From Amaranthus tricolor (taxonomy: Eukaryota > Streptophyta > Magnoliopsida > Caryophyllales > Amaranthaceae): DNA of 64,000 nucleotides. The notes below the pieces were generated by a model. That model saw nothing but the letters and a program-made list of their open reading frames with translations. It was not told the DNA's origin and searched no databases. Positions within the stretch are counted from its first letter, which is position 1, and every line of letters begins with the position of its first letter. The translations under genes and the position numbers were made by a program. Positions 58,301 through 64,000 of this stretch are shown in pieces. Where the stretch lies: the NCBI RefSeq assembly GCF_026212465.1, contig NC_080053.1:1294038-1358037 (forward strand), given 5' to 3'.

Positions 58301-60347
58301 CGAGGATCAATGAGCATTGTAGAATGAACGATGATGAATGTACAAGGATCAATGATGAATAATGAATGAACGATGAAGAATGAACAAGGATCAATGATCA
58401 TTGAAGAATGAACGATGAAGAATGAATATGGATCAATGATCATTAAAGAATGAACGATGAAGAATGAGCAAGGATCAATGATCATTGAAGAATGAACGAT
58501 GAAGAAAGAACAAGGTTCAATGATCAATGAACAATGAACGATGAAGAATGAACCAGGATCAATGAGCAATGAAGAATGAACGATTTAGAATGAACAAGGA
58601 TCAATGATCATTGAAGATGGAACGATGAAGAATGAACAAGGATCAATAATCATTGAAGAATGAACGATGGAGAATGAATATGGATCAATGATCATTAAAG
58701 AATGAACGATGAAGAATGAACAAGGATCAATGATCATTGAAGAATGAACGATGAAGAATGAACAAGGATCAATGATCATTGAAGATGGAACGATGAAGAA
58801 TGAACAAGGATCAATGATTAATGAACAATGAACGATGAAGAATGAACAAGGATCAATGAGCATTGAAGAATGAATGATGAAGAATGAACAAGGATCAATG
58901 ATCAATAAACAATGAACGATGAAGAATGAACGAGGATCAATGAGCATTGTAGAATGAACGATGAAGAATGTACAAGGATCAATGATGAATAATGAATGAA
59001 CAATGAAGAATGAACAAGGATCAATGATCATTGAAGAATGAACGATGAAGAATGAATATGGATCAATGATCATTAAAGAATGAACGATGAAGAATGAACA
59101 AGGATCAATGATCATTGAAGAATGAACGATGAAGAATGAACAAGGATCAATGATCAATGAACAATGAACGATGAAGAATGAACCAGGATCAATGAGCATT
59201 GAAGAATGAAAGATTTAGAATGAACAAGGATCAATGATCATTCAAGATGGAACGATGAAGAATGAACAAGGATCAATGATCATTGAAGAATGAACGATGA
59301 GAAATGAATATGGATCAATGATCATTAAAGAATGAACGATGAAGAATGAACAAGGATCAATGATCAATAAACAATGAACGATGAAGAATGAACCAGGATC
59401 AATGAGCAATGAAGAATGAACGATTTAGAATGAACAAGGATCAATGATCATTGAAGATGGAACGATGAAGAATGAACAAGGATCAATGATCATTGAAGAA
59501 TGAACGATGAAGAATGAATATGGATCAATGATCATTAAAGAATGAACGATGAAGAATGAACAAGGATCAATGATCATTGAAGAATGAACGATGAAGAATG
59601 AACAAGGATCAATGATCATTGAAGATGGAACGATGAAGAATGAACAAGGATCAATGATCATTGAAGAATGAACGATGAAAAATGAATATGGATCAATGAT
59701 CATTAAAAATGAACGATGAAGAATGAACAAGGATCAATGATCATTGAAGAATGAACGATGAGAAATGAATATGGATCAATGATCATTAAAGAATGAACGA
59801 TGAAGAATGAACAAGGATCAATGATCATTGAAGAATGAACGATGAAGAATGAACAAGGATCAATGAGCAATGAACAATGAACGATGAAGAATGAACCAGG
59901 ATCAATGAGCATTGAAGAATGAACGATTTAGAATGAACAAGGATCAATGATCATTGAAGATGGAACGATGAAGAATGAACAAGGATCAATGATTAATGAA
60001 CAATGAACGATGAAGAATGAACAAGGATCAATGATCATTGAAGAATGAACGATGAAGAATGAACAAGGATCAATGATCAATGAACAATGAACGATGAAGA
60101 ATGAACCAGGATCAATGAGCATTGAAGAATGAATGATTTAGAATGAACAAGGATCAATGATCATTCAAGATGGAACGATGAAGAATGAACAAGGATCAAT
60201 GATCATTGAAGAATGAACGATGAGAAATGAATATGGATCAATGATCATTAAAAAATGAACGATGAAGAATGAACAAGGATCAATGATCAATAAACAATGA
60301 ACGATGAAGAATGAACCAGGATCAATGAGCAATGAAGAATGAACGAT
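52372..60347. repeat. Higher-order repeat block C (2,351-bp units)
   Basis: Three full units start at 52372, 54723 and 57074, and a fourth at 59425 is partial; all are spaced exactly 2,351 bp apart. This is 56 monomers minus one base. The missing base is visible as CATTAAAAATG in place of CATTAAAGAATG near 52650, 55001, 57352 and 59703, and also near 48997 in the preceding block. It serves as a marker for the unit. Confidence 0.85.
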
Positions 60348-60851
60348 TTAGAATGAACAAGGATCAATGATCATTGAAGATGGAACGATGAAGAATGAAC
60401 AAGGATCAATGATCATTGAAGAATGAACGATGAAGAATGAATATGGATCAATGATCATTAAAGAATGAACGATGAAGAATGAACAAGGATCAATGATCAT
60501 TGAAGAATGAACGATGAAGAATGAACAAGGATCAATGATCATTGAAGATGGAACGATGAAGAATGAACAAGGATCAATGATCATTGAAGAATGAACGATG
60601 AAAAATGAATATGGATCAATGATCATTAAAGAATGAACGATGAAGAATAAACAAGGATCAATGATCATTGAAGAATGAACGATGAGAAATGAATATGGAT
60701 CAATGATCATTAAAGAATGAACGATGAAGAATGAACAAGGATCAATGATCATTGAAGAATGAACGATGAAGAATGAACAAGGATCAATGAGCAATGAACA
60801 ATGAACGATGAAGAATGAACCAGGATCAATGAGCATTGAAGAATGAACGAT

Positions 60852-63800
60852 TTAGAATGAACAAGGATCAATGATCATTGAAGATGGAACGATGAAGAAT
60901 GAACAAGGATCAATGATTAATGAACAATGAACGATGAAGAATGAACAAGGATCAATGAGCATTGAAGAATGAATGATGAAGAATGAACAAGGATCAATGA
61001 TCAATAAACAATGAACGATGAAGAATGAACGAGGATCAATGAGCATTGTAGAATGAACGATGAAGAATGTACAAGGATCAATGATGAATAATGAATGAAC
61101 AATGAAGAATGAACAAGGATCAATGATCATTGAAGAATGAACGATGAAGAATGAATATGGATCAATGATCATTAAAGAATGAACGATGAAGAATGAACAA
61201 GGATCAATGATCATTGAAGAATGAACGATGAAGAATGAACAAGGATCAATGATCAATGAACAATGAACGATGAAGAATGAACCAGGATCAATGAGCATTG
61301 AAGAATGAATGATTTAGAATGAACAAGGATCAATGATCATTCAAGATGGAACGATGAAGAATGAACAAGGATCAATGATCATTGAAGAATGAACGATGAG
61401 AAATGAATATGGATCAATGATCATTAAAGAATGAACGATGAAGAATGAACAAGGATCAATGATCAATAAACAATGAACGATGAAGAATGAACCAGGATCA
61501 ATGAGCAATGAAGAATGAACGATTTAAAATGAACAAGGATCAATGATCATTGAAGATTGAACGATGAAGAATGAACAAGGATCAATGATCATTGAAGAAT
61601 GAACGATGAAGAATGAATATGGATCAATGATCATTAAAGAATGAACGATGAAGAATGAACAAGGATTAATGATCATTGAAGAATGAACGATGAAGAATGA
61701 ACAAGGATCAATGATCATTGAAGATGGAACGATGAAGAATGAACAAGGATCAATGATCATTGAAGAATGAACGATGAAAAATGAATATGGATCAATGATC
61801 ATTAAAGAATGAACGATGAAGAATGAACAAGGATCAATGATCATTGAAGAATGAACGATGAGAAATGAATATGGATCAATGATCATTAAAGAATGAACGA
61901 TGAAGAATGAACAAGGATCAATGATCATTGAAGAATGAACGATGAAGAATGAACAAGGATCAATGAGCAATGAACAATGAACGATGAAGAATGAACCAGG
62001 ATCAATGAGCATTGAAGAATGAACGATTTAGAATGAACAAGAATCAATGATCATTGAAGATGGAACGATGAAGAATGAACAAGGATCAATGATCATTGAA
62101 GAATGAACGATGAAGAATGAATATGGATCAATAATCATTAAAGAATGAACGATGAAGAATGAACAAGGATCAATGATCATTGAAGAATGAACGATGAAGA
62201 ATGAACAAGGATCAATGATCAATGAACAATGAACGATGAAGAATGAACGATGAAGAATGAACATGGATCAATGATCAATAATGAATGAACAATGAAGAAT
62301 GAACAAGGATCAATGATCATTGAAGAATGAACGATGAAGAATGTACAAGGATCAATGATGAATAATGAATGAACGATGAAGAATGAACAAGGATCAATGA
62401 TCATTGAAGAATGAACGATGAAGAATGAATATGGATCAATGATCATTAAAGAATGAACGATGAAGAATAAGCAAGGATCAATGATCATTGAAGAATGAAC
62501 GATGAAGAATGAATAAGGATCAATGATCAATGAACAATGAACGATGAAGAATGAACCAGGATCAATGAGCAATGAAGAATGAACGATTTAGAATGAACAA
62601 GGATCAATGATCATTGAAGATGGAACGATGAAGAATGAACAAGGATCAATGATCATTGAAGAATGAACGATGAAGAATGAATATGGATCAATGATCATTA
62701 AAGAATGAACGATGAAGAATGAACAAGGATCAATGATCATTGAAGAATGAACGATGAAGAATGAACGAGGATCAATGATCAATGAACAATGAACGATGAA
62801 GAATGAACCAGGATCAATGAGCATTGAAGAATGAACGATTTAGAATGAACAAGGATCAATGATCATTGAAGATGGAACGATGAAGAATGAACAAGGATCA
62901 ATGATTAATGAACAATGAACGATGAAGAATGAACAAGGATCAATGAGCATTGAAGAATGAATGATGAAGAATGAACAAGGATCAATGATCAATAAACAAT
63001 GAACGATGAAGAATGAACGAGGATCAATGAGCATTGTAGAATGAACGATGAAGAATGTACAAGGATCAATGATGAATAATGAATGAACGATGAAGAATGA
63101 ACAAGGATCAATGATCATTGAAGAATGAACGATGAAGAATGAACAAGGATTAATGATCATTGAAGAATGAACGATGAAGAATGAACAAGGATCAATGATC
63201 AATGAACAATGAACGATGAAGAATGAACCAGGATCAACGAGCATTGAAGAATGAACGATTTAGAATGAACAAGGATCAATGATCATTCAAGATGGAACGA
63301 TGAAGAATGAACAAGGATCAATGATCATTGAAGAATGAACGATGAGAAATGAATATGGATCAATGATCATTAAAGAATGAACGATGAAGAATGAACAAGG
63401 ATCAATGATCATTGAAGAATGAACGATGAAGAATGAACAATGAACGATGAAGAATGAACCAGGATCAATGAGCATTGAAGAATGAACGATTTAGAATGAA
63501 CAAGGATCAATGATCATTGAAGATGGAACGATGAAGAATGAATAGGATCAATGAGCATTGAAGAATGAATGATGAAGAATGAACAAGGATCAATGATCAA
63601 TGAACAATGAACGATGAGGAATGAACGAGGATCAATGAGCATTGTAGAATGAACGATGAAGAATGTACAAGGATCAATGATGAATAATGAATGAACGATG
63701 AAGAATGAACAAGGATCAATGATCATTGAAGAATGAACGGTGAAGAATGAATATGGATCAATGATCATTAAAGAATGAACGATGAAGAATGAGCAAGGAT

Positions 63801-63990
63801 CAATGATCATTGAAGAATGAACGATGAAGAATGAACAAGGATCAATGATCAATGAACAATGAACGATGAAGAATGAACCAGGATCAATGAGCAATGAAGA
63901 ATGAACGATTTAGAATGAACAAGGATCAATGATCATTGAAAATGGAACGATGAAGAATGAACAAGGATCAATGGTCATTGAAGAATGAAC
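60852..63990. repeat. Long-range duplicate of 40055-43190 within the satellite
   Basis: Seven or more diagnostic variant patterns match in order at a constant offset of 20,797 bp: 40055/60852, 40727/61524, 41231/62028, 41791/62588, 42043/62840, 42490/63287 and 42717/63514. The match reaches the window end. A few single-base differences occur, so the copies are not identical. Confidence 0.8.
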
Positions 63991-64000
63991 GATGAAGAAT

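Larger units (their letters stand above)
26934..64000. repeat. 42-bp tandem satellite array
   Basis: The stretch is tandem copies of a 42-bp monomer to the window end. The common monomer is GAAGAATGAACGAT, then GAAGAATGAACAAG, then GATCAATGATCATT: three related 14-bp sub-units. The third, with flanking bases, holds the perfect palindrome CAATGATCATTG. Frequent variants have GAGCATT or GATTAATG in place of GATCATT, AATAT in place of AACAAG, ATTTAG in place of ATGAAG (a stop in the minus-strand frame) and AACCAG. I see no gene, transposon or unrelated insert in it. It joins viral DNA at 26934 with a one-base overlap. I do not recognise the family. Confidence 0.95.

Noticed and set aside
26967..63894. 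Dozens of minus-strand open frames of 62-288 codons with a 14-residue repeat (Met-Ile-Ile-Asp-Pro-Cys-Ser...)
   Set aside because: They are the 42-bp satellite read in one frame. The period is a multiple of three, so the frame stays open until a variant monomer brings a stop. There is no start context, no non-repeat domain, and single-base indels break the frame freely.
26934..64000. CRISPR-like array
   Set aside because: The monomers are directly tandem with no unique spacers, and the context is a plant genome.
1..64000. tRNA, rRNA or other structural RNA genes
   Set aside because: No cloverleaf or rRNA-like stretch was noticed; the tRNA-Met match is only the viral primer site.

Overview
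The window is plant nuclear DNA, almost certainly from a eudicot. It holds three things: rearranged copies of an endogenous pararetrovirus (Caulimoviridae, best matching the florendovirus/petuvirus type of organisation), a piece of a host immunity gene of the SAG101 family, and about 37 kb of a 42-bp tandem satellite. The eudicot inference rests on SAG101, a branch of the EDS1/PAD4/SAG101 lipase-like family that monocots are known to lack.

Layout. 1-1319: the 3' part of a viral genome on the + strand (ORF2 end, promoter region, presumed 5' end of the pregenomic RNA, most of the tRNA-Met primer site). 1320-3007: a host SAG101 fragment. 3008-3144: a second copy of the 137 bp between the presumed viral cap site and the primer site. 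3145-18722: a head-to-tail viral concatemer on the - strand. Read in viral sense from 18722 downwards it has one complete 7,530-bp genome unit (11185-18714), then a 5,918-bp unit (5267-11184), then a third, broken unit. The last two share one identical 1,612-bp deletion that removes the movement-protein region. 18723-26934: an inverted (+ strand) viral segment with an ORF2 fragment, promoter region, ORF1 lacking its first 44 residues, an ORF2 lacking its start codon, and another promoter region cut off at the satellite. 26934-64000: satellite.

The virus. ORF1 (1,846 residues from its ATG) carries movement protein, a coat-protein region with zinc knuckle, aspartic protease, reverse transcriptase and RNase H in one reading frame. 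ORF2 (434 residues, unknown function) overlaps its end by 56 nt. Each intergenic region has a duplicated as-1-like element, a 39-bp dimeric repeat, a TATA box, an AATAAA signal and a primer site complementary to initiator tRNA-Met. Copies are nearly identical, so insertion or amplification was recent. Several junctions fall at or next to the primer site, as expected for integration of open-circular viral DNA at its minus-strand discontinuity.

The satellite. The 42-bp monomer is three related 14-bp sub-units, one holding a 12-bp perfect palindrome. Monomers form higher-order repeats of about 3.5-3.7 kb and 2,351 bp, plus a long-range duplication offset by 20,797 bp. The many 14-residue-repeat open frames on the - strand are by-products of a repeat length divisible by three and are not annotated as genes.

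The most unusual part is 1174-3144. A host immune-gene fragment lies between two direct copies of a viral sequence that matches minus-strand strong-stop DNA, downstream of and in the same orientation as a viral promoter bearing as-1-like (salicylate-type) elements.
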